From the NCBI GenBank assembly GCA_001683735.1, contig LUGG01000001.1:930001-994000 (forward strand): a stretch of DNA of 64,000 bases, written 5' to 3'. Of the stretch, positions 44,460-54,700 are shown piece by piece (the first letter of the stretch is position 1; every line of letters starts with the position of its first letter). Under the pieces are notes generated by a model. That model ran no database searches. It saw nothing but the letters and a program-made list of their open reading frames with translations, and was not told the DNA's origin. This DNA is from Grifola frondosa (Eukaryota; Basidiomycota; Agaricomycetes; Polyporales; Grifolaceae). The translations under genes and the position numbers were made by a program.

Positions 44460-47289
44460 ATGGAGTCCAAGATTCCCGTGTCTGTTCATCTTCCCACCCT
44501 ACTTCGTCATCGTAGTACTGTCCCCGACGTCCCCGAGGATGTCGACTATGTCATGCAGCACCTGAACGACCCCAACTGGGATCTAGACCCACCGTCTCCC
44601 AGCGTCAGCACTACCTCGTTTGAGACGGATGTGAAAAGAGAAACCGGGTTTTCTAGTACACAGTCGATTCGAGATTCCGACCTCGACACTGAGTCGCAAG
44701 TCGACTCCACTCGCAGACCTGAATCTTCAAGGTTGGACTTACGGGAGGCAGATATCGAGGAATTCAACGAGTAAGCCGTTTCTGACTCCATTAAGTGCTC
44801 CATCTCTAACCTGCCTCAGTGAATCACCGTATGCAGAGGTCAGAGCTTCTGTATCCAACAAAGATGACCCTTCCATGCCCGTGAACACTTTCCGAACGTC
44901 AGTGGCCCTCCTCTTTATATTCTCCTTTTATCTGATTTTTTTTTCATTTTTAGGTGGTTTTTAGGCATTATAATTGCTATCGCCCTATCTGGCATCAATC
45001 ATTTCTTTGGCTCGCGTTGTACGTCTTCTCTTTGACTTATTCGGCTGTCCATATATTCACACACTCGCAGATCCATCCGTATTCATCAGCGCCCTCGTGG
45101 CCCAACTAATTGCGCTTCCATTGGGCAAAGCGATGGAGTGGCTTCTTCCCACGACTCGCTTCAATACTTTTGGATATGTCTGGTCATTCAACCCCGGACC
45201 GTTCAATGTCAAGGAACATACAGTGATCACCGCTATGGCCAACACCGTCTACATTGACCCGTATGCTACCACCATATTTGCGACCCAGCGAGCGTTCTAC
45301 AACGAGAACCCCTCCGTCGGCTATCAGCTCCTCCTCACGCTTTCCACCCAGCTGATCGGCTACTCCTTCGTCGGCCTGGCACGTAAGTTTCTCGTGTGGC
45401 CCGCGAGCATGATTTGGCCATCCGCGCTCGTGAACTGTGCTTTGCTGAACACATTGCACTACAATTATGGCCGGAAGGATAAGCGTCACATGTCGAGGGA
45501 GCGCTTCTTTCTCTATGTCATGATCGGTGGTGCACTGTGGTATTTCGTCCCGGGCTTCTTGTTCACAGGCCTCAGCATCTTCAACTGGGTATGCTGGATT
45601 GCCCCCGAAAACCAGGTCGTCAATACTCTCTTCGGCTATTCGACCGGACTTGGACTCGGTTTCGTGACATTTGATTGGTCGATGATATCTTGGATTGGAA
45701 GCCCCTTGGTTACTCCCGTGCGTATTTTTCGTTCCATCGTTTATAATTGTCTGGCTAATTCATCCGTCCGTAGTGGTGGACAGAAGCGAATATTTTCGCT
45801 GGTTTCGTGATTATATACTGGTTCGTTGCTCCTATCATGTATTGTGAGTAAGCCGCTTTCTGTCTGCACTGCTGGACTAATCATGCCATATAGTCAAGAA
45901 CACGTTCTTCTCAAAATTCATGCCCGTCTCGTCTGCTGGCGCCTACGACAATACACAGCTTTCCTACAACATCTCCGCCGTTATCACGGACGGCGTCTTC
46001 GATGACGAGAAGTACAAGGCTTATTCTCCCATTTATTTGTCGACCACGTTCCTTCTTGCCTACGGTACGCAGTTCGCCGCTCTCACTGCCGTGGTAGTAC
46101 ATACCTTCTGTAAGTCACGATCGCTCCACTGCCGCACATGGTCTCATCCGATCTTACAGTGTGGTACCGACATGACATCATGCGCCAGCTTCGTCGTACG
46201 CTGAAGGATGAACGCGATGTCCATGCCCGTTTGATGTTGTCCTATCCAGAGGTACCCCACTGGTGGTATGCGATGGTTGGAATCGTTGCTTTTGTGCTGG
46301 GCGTCGTGGCTGTGGAGATCTACCCCACCCAATTCCCTATTTGGGCGTTGGTGCTATCAATCGTCCTCGCCTTCTTCTTCATGATCCCTGTCGGCATGCT
46401 TCGCGCCATCACGAACCAGATCCTCGCGCTGAATATCTTCAGTGAAATCATCGCCGGCTATGTGCTTCCTGGACGTCCCATCGCGAACATGGTCTTCAAG
46501 ACGTACGGCTATGTTACAATGTACCAAGGCTTATTCTTCCTCAACGATCTGAAAGTCGGTCACTACATGAAGATCCCCCCACGCATCATCTTCGCCGCTC
46601 GAATCATTGCCACGATTCTCGGGTCATTCGTTTGTGTGGGCGTGCAGCAATGGATGTTCGCACACGTCGAGGACTTCTGCCAGCCCGATCAGAAGGACGG
46701 CTTTGTTTGCCTCGACACGACAACCTTTGCCACATCCTCCATCATCTGGGGCGGTATCGGACCTCGAAGGTTATTTTCCCCTGGTGCCATGTAAGTTCTT
46801 CCTTTCGAGCAGTGCCGAATGATCGTACTGATCGTGACAACGTGTAGGTACAATCCGATCTTGTGGTTCTTCCTGCTCGGAGCCATCCTTCCCATCCCCT
46901 TCTACTTCCTCGCACGGCGCTACCCCCTTTCATATTTCCGCTACGTCAACTTCCCCGTATTCTTCGCTGGTCTCGGGTCGATGCCGCCCGCCACCGGCAT
47001 CAACTATTCCTCATGGGCGATGGTCGGCGCGTTCTTCCAGTGGTTCATGCGCCGCTTCCACTTCCGCTGGTGGATGCGCTACAACTACATCCTCTCAGCA
47101 GCGCTTGACACGGGCGTCGCGGTCGGCTTGATCCTGGTCTTCTTCTTCCTCCAGTACATCAAGGGCGGCGTCACGTTGAACTGGTGGGGCAACACCGTCT
47201 GGGTAAACACGTTCGACTCAAACGGCACGCCGTTCTACACAGTCGCCGAGAACCAGACGTTTGGCCTCCTTCCCGGTACTTGGTCATGA
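44460..47289 (+). CDS. OPT-family oligopeptide transporter
   Basis: A proton-coupled importer of small peptides in the plasma membrane. The N-terminal ~110 residues are cytosolic and acidic, with EDVDYVMQHLNDPNWDL near the start. The membrane part begins TWFLGIIIAIALSGINHFFG. Family motifs are FNPGPFNVKEHTVITAMAN (the NPGxFxxKEH signature), then WIGSPLVTP-WWTEAN, YEVPHWWY-type (YPEVPHWWYAMVG), GYVLPGRPIANMVFKTYGY, LKVGHYMKIPPR and MPPATGINYSSW. The end is NQTFGLLPGTWS. The protein is about 800 residues long after removal of about seven short introns, normal for the family. Substrate cannot be read from the sequence. Confidence 0.93.
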
Positions 47290-48110
47290 ACAATATTCGT
47301 TTCCTGTAGCAATACTTTGATTCCACGTCTGTACTATCATATCTTTATGTACATTGCATTTCTCTCATCCTGACACTCCATGCTGATCTTGCATAATTGC
47401 GTTCTTTTTTCGATTCATTTGATTCATCCTCGCGTACAGGGTTTACGTGCTCATTTTGAATTGTCTTTCCGTCCTGCCAAGATTCTGTATCTCACGATCA
47501 TACGCTTCATGAATAAATTCGCGACATTTGTCGTAATGTGCCTGACATAGGAATGGTGCAACTCGATCGATGCCGCGCTGCCGACCACGAAAAAAAGTTG
47601 GCCAGAACATTGCGACGAGACCGATGGCTGCTTATCGCCGCCTAGCGTTCGTCGCGCGGGTCTAGGGACTACCTCGATTCTTTGCACTCGATGGCACAAT
47701 CTTCTGTCAGTGTCTGTTCATATTGCTCATTTGTAGAGGAACAAGATGAGTTAACGCAAGTTCATATTCAATTTGAACTATCGAATTTGACAGCCGACGC
47801 TCGGCATCACGGCGATCAAATGTCATCGATCATGATTCCTCCAGCTAGGTTGCCACAAGTGGTTGCTGTGGCTAGGATATTCCTAGTTGTATCGCTTCCC
47901 TCAGTCACAGACCACTTTTCCTGCCATTATACCACGATAGATGTCATGAATATAGTACTAGATCGCCTCGAAAAGGTTACAAGTAGTCACCATGATCTTT
48001 ATGGCCGATCAACGACCTCTACGGTGGTAAGAGATATAGAACTCGTAGTGTCCATCGCGCCATCGCGCACCAAAACAACTAAAATGGAACCAAGAAAACT
48101 CCCAAAATCT
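47290..48110. other. Spacer with left part of duplicated block 1
   Basis: The transporter 3' region, then from about 47800 a sequence that matches 54395-54700. It is the 3' flank of the RTA1-like genes. No gene recognised. Confidence 0.55.
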
Positions 48111-49465
48111 TCACCGCCTTCTGTGTCTCGCATTGGGCTGGAGCTCTATGGTATTCGGATCACTTTCCGCCAATACGTAGTCCTTGATCCTGGCGTCGAC
48201 GCCGGGGAGCATGCGCGCCGGCCAGAATGGAATGTACACGGCGACGGAGATAAATAGTGGGAGAGTGTCGAGCGCGTAGAAGAACGCCTCGCTGGTCGCA
48301 AGCCGCCCCGAGTAGCCCTGCGAGAGCTCGATTGTGCGGTATACACACCGGATCTACAAGATATAGTGAAGCCGTGCATCATGTTAGACCGCTAGTATAA
48401 GACTTACGGCGATGCAGATAGAGCCGAGGGTAAGCGCGGCGGCGAGCGCCCGCCAGTCATACATGAAGGGCTTCATAGTGTCCTGGTGCCATATCTGCGG
48501 CTCCAAGCGCTTCACGCGGAAGAAGAAGAGCAGGGAGATGCAGAAGAATATGACGAAGGATGCGAGTTGGAGGGAGAGTCCCGCCAAGAAAAGCTGGGGC
48601 AGCGATGATATTGTCAGCGTGCCAGAACCAGAAATGGGGGACAGACGTACGTTCTTGCCTATATTGAGGACGGATGCACTGTGGATTATGGAGAGGCCGC
48701 CGCCTGCGGCCTATTTTAATGTCAAGTGGAACGATCTGTCAAGCGACAATCTTGACTGTAGGGTCCGAGCTGGACTCACTTGCATCAAGAATGTAGTGAC
48801 ATCCGATAGAACAAAAAATAGGGTGATGCGGCGCGGGGTATGATGACGTGCTGGTCGCATTTGATGTAACGAGCAATGTGCCCGAGTATCACATACTCGG
48901 ACGCGATGAATGCGCAAGGCTGGGTACAGCGGAGATGGATGAACGAAAACTTATTTAGTCCGAATGAGCGAGAAGACATACCGATAACACAATAAAAAGG
49001 TCTTCTATAGCATATGTACCAATGCTGTCGGGATTGGAGTGCAGAGCAAAACGTAAGGCGAAACCAAGAGCCCATGCTGTGATACGGGAAAGACATAATT
49101 AATTCGGATACAAAGACTTCCACTGTGGTATAGAATGAACGTACTGAATTCGCTATGACCATGGACAGCATGCATCTTCCACCGAGTTTCCTATAGAACA
49201 ATGTTTGGATGACCGCGGTCAATAAAATGAGACCTGAATAATACGGAGGTGAGAGATCAGACCTTAGGATCGACATAGAAGTTGTGGCACGCTACCATGG
49301 AATGTACTCACAGATCGCAATAGCAGTCAATACGTTGGACGGGATATATTTCATCGGATTTTGGGGATCATCCTTCGGGTCCGACTGTAGTACGACATTT
49401 GCAGCTGACGCAGAAGAACATAGAAAGAGCAGGTAAATGAAGTAAAACAGTCCACGGCGAACCAT
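48111..49465 (-). CDS. RTA1-like membrane protein A
   Basis: A seven-helix membrane protein of the fungal RTA1 (lipid-translocating exporter) family, linked in yeasts to resistance to sterol-biosynthesis inhibitors and lipid movement. The start MVRRGLFYFIYLLFLCSSAS looks like a signal or first helix. Exons then give LILLTAVIQTLFYRKLGGRC, PCAFIASEYVILGHIARYIK, QLASFVIFFCISLLFFFRVK and RCVYRTIELSQGYSGRLATS, the last being the RTA1 signature with the E-AFFYALDTLPLF stretch. One base is missing near 48835-48838: RTA1-C has the same place intact (HVIISPRRITLFFVLSD), while here the C run is one shorter and the frame breaks. Without that break the gene is complete, so it may be functional with a consensus error. 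Confidence 0.75.
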
Positions 49466-50599
49466 TGTGCTGTGGATTGGCTAAAATAGAATGAGTATAA
49501 GCAAAGATGACGAGAGGGAAGTTGGGAGGAGCGTTCGAGTTTTACACGTAGATAAAGCATTGGTTCCTCGGCCTTCATCAGCCGGTCACGGCTGTCCGCA
49601 GTCTTTCTACGGACAGCTACCGACATGGGCGATCCGTCTGCAACAATTCTACCCACGATTTATGCCACCTGCATTTTTTCATCTGGTAATATTTGTCAAC
49701 GGAGTCATGCGCAAGCGAGCCTACTATCAGCCTGGGTTCTCTCGGCTAGTCTCCAATCCAACGACGACATTATTGAACACGCTGCAACCTGCATTTTCTT
49801 CTGTAAACTTAGGCGTGGCGTTGCAAACTCAACGCAGAATGGATGCCGCTGGCGGCTACTCGGAGGATATGTGTCGGAGATGAACGCTATCTGCCATATA
49901 TGGTATCTCATGTATTCGCGGGCGCTTGAATTGTTGAACATCGTTCGTATCTTGATACCTACATATCCGTTCATTCTTTTCCGAGAGCATGCAGAATATC
50001 TCCATTCTCTCGCGATAAAGTACGTAAATATTTCACCAAATCTATCCAACCTACAAGCAAACACATCTCCGCATCCTCTTGTCACCAAGGCACACCGCAA
50101 AAGTACTAGAGCGATTTCAGCCCAGGAACGCATGCTGCGTACGCAACAGCTATTCATCCGAACCTCATGTCATATGCACCACTGTAAAACCTCCGCGTCA
50201 ACTGGCAAGACCCATCGACTCGAATCTCACCTTCGAATTCCTCCGCGGCAGTGTACTACTACGGGCGCCGTCCGGCCCGTCAACCTGCAGTCGCAGCACT
50301 GGATGACTTTCCTAAGAGCCTGCGGCTCTAAACTCTGCCAATATCCGAGGCTGTGAAGCCCGGTTGATGAGGAAACTCATCCCTAAACCCAAAGTCTGGA
50401 AGGCCCTTACACCTCTTCCGGATCGAAAACCGTCCGCAACTGCTCGGCTAAGTTCGGCTATTACGAAATCCTCTCTGAACACGGACATTTGAGCCCGATT
50501 CCTCCTATAGTAGATTTTTCGACACTGAAAACAATGGGAAACAAATGGCATTATGGATATGTGTGGTGATGTTCAATTAAATCATTTTTATCTCTGCTC

Positions 50600-51250
50600 A
50601 CTGCTTGATTTATGGCCATTCATGGAGCCACAGACCTTTATAGAAATTAATCTACTCAACAATAACAGTATTCATCACTTTGAGAAAGCTGTGTAAGGAA
50701 AATATATCAACCCATGCATGTGGTATCATGGCACTGAATAGAAGCATCTGTTGGAAATTAGAATACTTGTCACTGCGCAGCATGAAGATGTATTGCCTTG
50801 TTGTATTGGAGGCAGTGCATCTTCATGCTGCGCAGTGCCAGGAAATTCTCCTTCTCATCTTCTTGTCCCTCTGCCAGGCCGGCAGCTATATTTTTGGTCA
50901 CACGGTCACCATGCCCATCCTTCAAGCATCCTTCTTTGCTGCAGACAGTGGGTATACAGTTTGACATTGGCTGTGTCCCAGGTCCACTTCATTTCCAACA
51001 GATGCTTCCATTCAGTGCCATGACTCATACAACATGTGCAGGCTGATACATTTTCCTCACATATTTCTCATGGCAATAAGTGCCACTAATTCCTATCTTT
51101 GATCCGGAAAGCTGCCAGCAGGGACTAACCGGTAAGTGCAGGGCAACATACAGACTCACCTCAAACACCGTGATCAGTAGAACAAAAACAGATGCAGAAG
51201 ATGATGCAACGGGTCATTCGTTCCGTGTACCCATTTGCCGATGTAAAGCA
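50600..51250. other. CpG-depleted stretch
   Basis: Compared with its sibling at about 56.94-57.31 kb, this stretch has many CG pairs turned to TG or CA. For example acacgcgcgggttgat in block 2 is acatgtgcaggctgat here, and cacgcggatttctcg is cacatatttctcat. The neighbouring RTA1-B sequence beyond about 51.35 kb is CpG-rich again. Confidence 0.7.
50771..50837. repeat. Long inverted repeat (hairpin)
   Basis: A perfect 20-bp inverted repeat: cactgcgcagcatgaagatg (50771-50790) and its reverse complement (50818-50837), separated by 27 bases that can partly extend the stem. Looser pairing continues outward (agaatacttgt against caggaaattct). The second block has only the right arm. Confidence 0.85.
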
Positions 51251-51401
51251 TGCAGCAGCGCGCCTTCAGCCACGCAGGTGCTGGGAGACGAGGTCCGATT
51301 GTGCAATATCATATACTATGCGAATGCAAATCGAACATCTATAATGATTGAGTGACTATCTGTAAGTCCCAAGCAAACCCTCCAAGTCCATGCATAGACA
51401 G

Positions 51402-52342
51402 CTAACACCTCGACAGCGCTACGAAGTCTCCTTGGTACCCAGCTCGGCGCTCGTGCGCGTGCTCGGGCTGCTCTGCGTCTGCCATCTGCATCTCCGCGTC
51501 CTCGCGCGGGCCAGAAGGCACGTACACAGCGAGCGCGACGAACAGCGGGAGCGCATCGAGCCCGCAGAAGAACGCCTCCGTCGTCACGAGCCGCCCTTGG
51601 TACCCCTGCGACAGCTCGATCGTCCGGTACACGCACCAGATTGCCCCGCCGCTATGTCAGTGCAACTGCAAAGGGGAGGGGGAGGGAGGGGGGGGGGATG
51701 TATACGAGGCCAATGGAGTCGAACATGAGGGCGCGGCGAGCGCGCGCCAGTTGTGCAGGAAGGGCTTCGCGCCGTCCTGGTGCCGGATCTGTGGCTCGAA
51801 GCTCCGCACGTGGTAGAAGAAGGTAAGAGCGAGGCAGAAGAAGACGGCGAAGGAGGCGAGTTGCAGGGCGAGGTCCATCAGTAATATCTGCGGCGGATAG
51901 CGCGCTGGAATCAGAGATTGAAGAACACCGACGTACGTGCTCGCCGATCTTGAGGAGGGATGGGTTGTGCGTCGTGGACAGGTTTCCGCCTACTGCCTGT
52001 TCGGACGACCGGACTGCGGTGCGTGTGCAGTGCTCACCTGCACTAGAAACGTGGCGACGTCTGACAAGACGAAAACGAGCGTGATGCGTCATGGGGGTAT
52101 CACGACGTGCTCGTCGCACTTGAGATAGCGAGCGACGTAGCCGGGAATCGCGTACTCCGTCGCAATAAATGCACAGCGCTAGGTAAATGTGAGTACGACA
52201 GTGGATGTCTGATTGTGTATGGCAGGCATACTGATAGCACAATAAAGAGGTATTCCGTGATGTATATCCCGCTGCTATCAGCAAGGATATTATCGGAATT
52301 TAGTCGCAAACTGGAGGGATCGGATGGTTGGCAGCGAGCCAT
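51402..52342 (-). pseudogene. RTA1-like membrane protein B (degenerate)
   Basis: This is the counterpart of RTA1-D in block 1. It starts MARCQPSDPSS like D (MARRSLFDPST) but then jumps directly to the third-helix exon (SGIYITEYLFIVLS). The second exon and two membrane helices are therefore missing. Further damage: in the HVVIPP-RITLVFVLSD segment a TGA replaces the CGA arginine codon found in D, and near the C-terminus a base is lost so that YVPFWPAR reads YVPSGPRE. RTA1 signature residues (RTIELSQGYQGRLVTTEAFF) remain readable. The deletion, nonsense codon and frameshift together make a dead gene likely even if some indels are errors. Confidence 0.85.
51673..51698 (+). repeat. G-rich tract, quadruplex-type
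   Basis: Runs of four, five, three and ten G separated by single A lie inside an intron position of RTA1-B. The sibling place in RTA1-D is aagggagagggagaaggg, so the run has grown in this copy. Such a sequence can form a G-quadruplex on this strand. Confidence 0.7.
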
Positions 52343-53091
52343 TGTGTTGTGATTTGGCTAAGGGGTGGAATAGACATAAGCAAGCTGATGACTCGGGGCA
52401 GTTATGGGCGTTTGCAAGGGAAGAAAACATGGCGGCTGATGGGTAACGCGTTACCGTATGTTCGTTTTCCTGGACAGCTAGCCCGGGTAGCAACCTAGAT
52501 CGCGTCGCCTCAGTGACTCGTAGTGATTCGTCTCCAAACATTTGTTCGGCTCACAGTCTGCCCTCCGTCAAGTATCCGTGGCTAGTGTACCAATGTATGG
52601 AACGAGACGCGCCGAGTTCGAATGCGACAGCATTGAGCACCTCGCTGTATGGCGTCACAGTGTCGTGGAGTAGAGCGGCCGGTACACAATAGATGACGCA
52701 TTGACGATGAAATTTGTCAAAAAATATTACAGAAGCTGACTCGAGTCGCAACACTAACTTACTTTCACATTTGCAGAGGGCGTACTGAGGGCCTTCGAAG
52801 CAGTTTGCATCATGCAGCATTTGGATACCATTTCCATAAATGCTCTTTCTTCGGTGTATATACCAACGACGATGCGAATTTTTTGTGGTTGAAGTCGAAC
52901 GCGGGAGTTCAAAGTAACTTTTAGCGCTCGTACATTGATGGATCGGCACAGCCAGCGCTTCGGCGCTTAATTTACTCTCCTTGTCCTTCTCTTTGTCTTC
53001 AGTGTAGTGAGGTGCTACCGTGTCCTCATATAGCGACACCCATATACCCATAGCTTGCGCTCCTCTTTTATTTCAATACCACCATATTCCC
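52343..53091. other. Spacer: RTA1-B upstream and F-box 5' region
   Basis: The first ~400 bases match the region upstream of RTA1-D (58914-59330), including aacatggcggctgat and cggctcacagtctgccctcc. The rest leads to the F-box-like gene. No other gene seen. Confidence 0.55.
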
Positions 53092-54075
53092 ATGCTGCTA
53101 ACAGACCTACCCCTCGATATCTTAATACTCATCCCAGAGCACCTCGAGTCGCTGGACGATCTGCATGCGATCATTCTCACCTCTCGCGTGCTGTATTTCG
53201 CCAGCTCAAAGCCCTCACCCTCCCTTATACGGCGTCTTGCTACCAGCGCGCACACCGGTATCCAGCCCTATCCGCATCTCTTCATCGCCATCAAAGCCCG
53301 CGTGCTCGCCGACTGGGCCGTCCAGTCCGCCGCCAACCGCGAGTCGCTGCACACCGCCATCATCGCCGGCGGCCCCCAGGGCGTTCTCGATCTCGCCCTT
53401 TCCATCTCCCCGCTGACCCTTGCCGACCTGGTTTTCCTCCGCACTGTACGGCTGACGGTCCTCGATCCCGCGCTAGCGGTCCTCGATCCGATGTGCGGCG
53501 GCCCCCCCGACGCACCCGCCGTCATTACTGTCTGCACCAACGTCCCGCTCTCCATGATAAATTATTGGATCTATTGCGACCTATTCCACCACACCATAGC
53601 TGCTCCCGCGCTGTGTCGCGCTGCTCGCGTCCGTGCGCCGGTGCCCCTCAGCAACAGTACGCGTCTCAAGTGGATTTACCAGTTCCTGCCGGACCTCAAC
53701 AGCAGGAGCGATGCCGGCGGCGACTTCGAGCTGCTCGATATGTTGCACCTGCTGGGCGATGGCCTGCTCAAAATAGCCGTCATACAGCTCGCGACCGTAC
53801 CTCTGGCGCGGCCCGGTGCCAGGGACAAGTTCCAACGGTGTGCGAGCCACATGGGCCTGGCGTCGCTGAGGCTGGTTGTCTTACATGCGGAAGGAATGAA
53901 CGCGAGTGCCGGGAGGGCCCCGGACGAGATCAGGGCGCTCGCTACGGCGATGGAGAGCCTGGATGATGCGGCGCTGATGGAGGCGTACCTCACGGATACA
54001 AGCGATGATGAGAGCGAGGACGATGATTGGGTTTCATTTGAAACCGATATTTACTCCCTGTTCCGCCATTCCTAG
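53092..54075 (+). CDS. F-box-like protein, copy 5
   Basis: An intact single-exon gene for 327 residues of the same family as the three genes at 0.5-4.6 kb. The F-box-like start is MLLTDLPLDILILIPEHLES with LDDLHAIILTSRVLY following. Shared blocks are IQPYPHLFIAIKARVLADWA, GGPQGVLDLALSISPLTLAD, NYWIYCDLFHHTIAAP and RCASHMGLASLRLVVLHAEG. The C-terminus is acidic (DTSDDESEDDDW). GC at third positions is higher than in the left-end copies. It lies between the two duplicated RTA1 blocks and on the opposite strand, so it arrived by a different event from the left-end array. Target unknown. Confidence 0.8.
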   Translation: MLLTDLPLDILILIPEHLESLDDLHAIILTSRVLYFASSKPSPSLIRRLATSAHTGIQPYPHLFIAIKARVLADWAVQSAANRESLHTAIIAGGPQGVLDLALSISPLTLADLVFLRTVRLTVLDPALAVLDPMCGGPPDAPAVITVCTNVPLSMINYWIYCDLFHHTIAAPALCRAARVRAPVPLSNSTRLKWIYQFLPDLNSRSDAGGDFELLDMLHLLGDGLLKIAVIQLATVPLARPGARDKFQRCASHMGLASLRLVVLHAEGMNASAGRAPDEIRALATAMESLDDAALMEAYLTDTSDDESEDDDWVSFETDIYSLFRHS

Positions 54076-54700
54076 GGCGTGTTCGAGTATGGTACGCATC
54101 GAAAGCTGGACGTCTGGACAATTTAATTGATACCCTTGGATACTTGCCAAATCGGGTCAAATTCTAAGCTGTACTCTAGCCAACATTCAGCCTGTGGATT
54201 TCTAAGATATCCCGTCGTGCATGTTGGCAACAGTTTTCTCGCCGATATCCTTGCCGCCCTCCCAGAGCATCTGGACCCCCGATGATCTCTCAGACCCGTT
54301 CCCTTAGGGGATACGGCATTGATGAGCTTAGACCCGCACATCTGGTAGAGGGCTTGGATAAGACTCAGAGACTCAACATGTATTACTAGTTACCAGATGA
54401 TCTCGATGAAGCTATTCGCCGTTCACAGTGCTGCTGCTGCTAGGACATTCCTGATCGTACGACTTTCCCTCAGTCTCACATCGTTTTTCTCGACGTCCAA
54501 ACAAGGTCCGATTACACCACTACATATTCGTGAATACACCAGATCGCCTCGGAAAGGCTACAAGCAGTCATCATGATTTTTGTGGCCGATCCAAGACGTC
54601 TGAGGTGGCAAGGGATACATAACTAGCTAGTAGCGTCCATCGCGCCATCGTGCATCAAAACAAACAAAACAAACATGAAACAAAGAAATTCACGAAGTCT
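54076..54700. other. Spacer with possible F-box fragment
   Basis: Around 54238-54285 the sequence reads FLADILAALPEHLD, resembling the F-box start (LPLDILILIPEHLES) of the neighbouring gene, followed by stops. This may be a very short relic. From about 54395 on, the sequence is the 3' flank belonging to duplicated block 2. Confidence 0.4.

Larger units (their letters stand above)
49466..51401. other. Spacer inside duplicated block 1
   Basis: This matches 56056-57488 in the second block except for about 500 extra bases near 50304-50815. Open frames are not conserved as protein between the two blocks, so I call no gene. It includes a long perfect hairpin (50771-50837) and the CpG-poor stretch at 50.6-51.25 kb. 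Confidence 0.6.
47800..52750. repeat. Segmental duplication, block 1
   Basis: This block and 54395-59330 are copies: 3' flank, RTA1-like gene (A or C), a ~1.4-1.9-kb spacer, a second RTA1-like gene (B or D), and its upstream region. Equivalent points lie about 6.57-6.59 kb apart (stops 48111 and 54701, starts 49465 and 56055, starts 52342 and 58913). The copies differ by many substitutions. Block 1 has extra sequence near 50304-50815 and strong loss of CpG at about 50.6-51.25 kb. Borders are approximate. Confidence 0.8.

Noticed and set aside
49625..50356. 243-codon plus-strand open frame upstream of RTA1-A
   Set aside because: The homologous spacer in block 2 does not keep the frame, so it is not under coding constraint.
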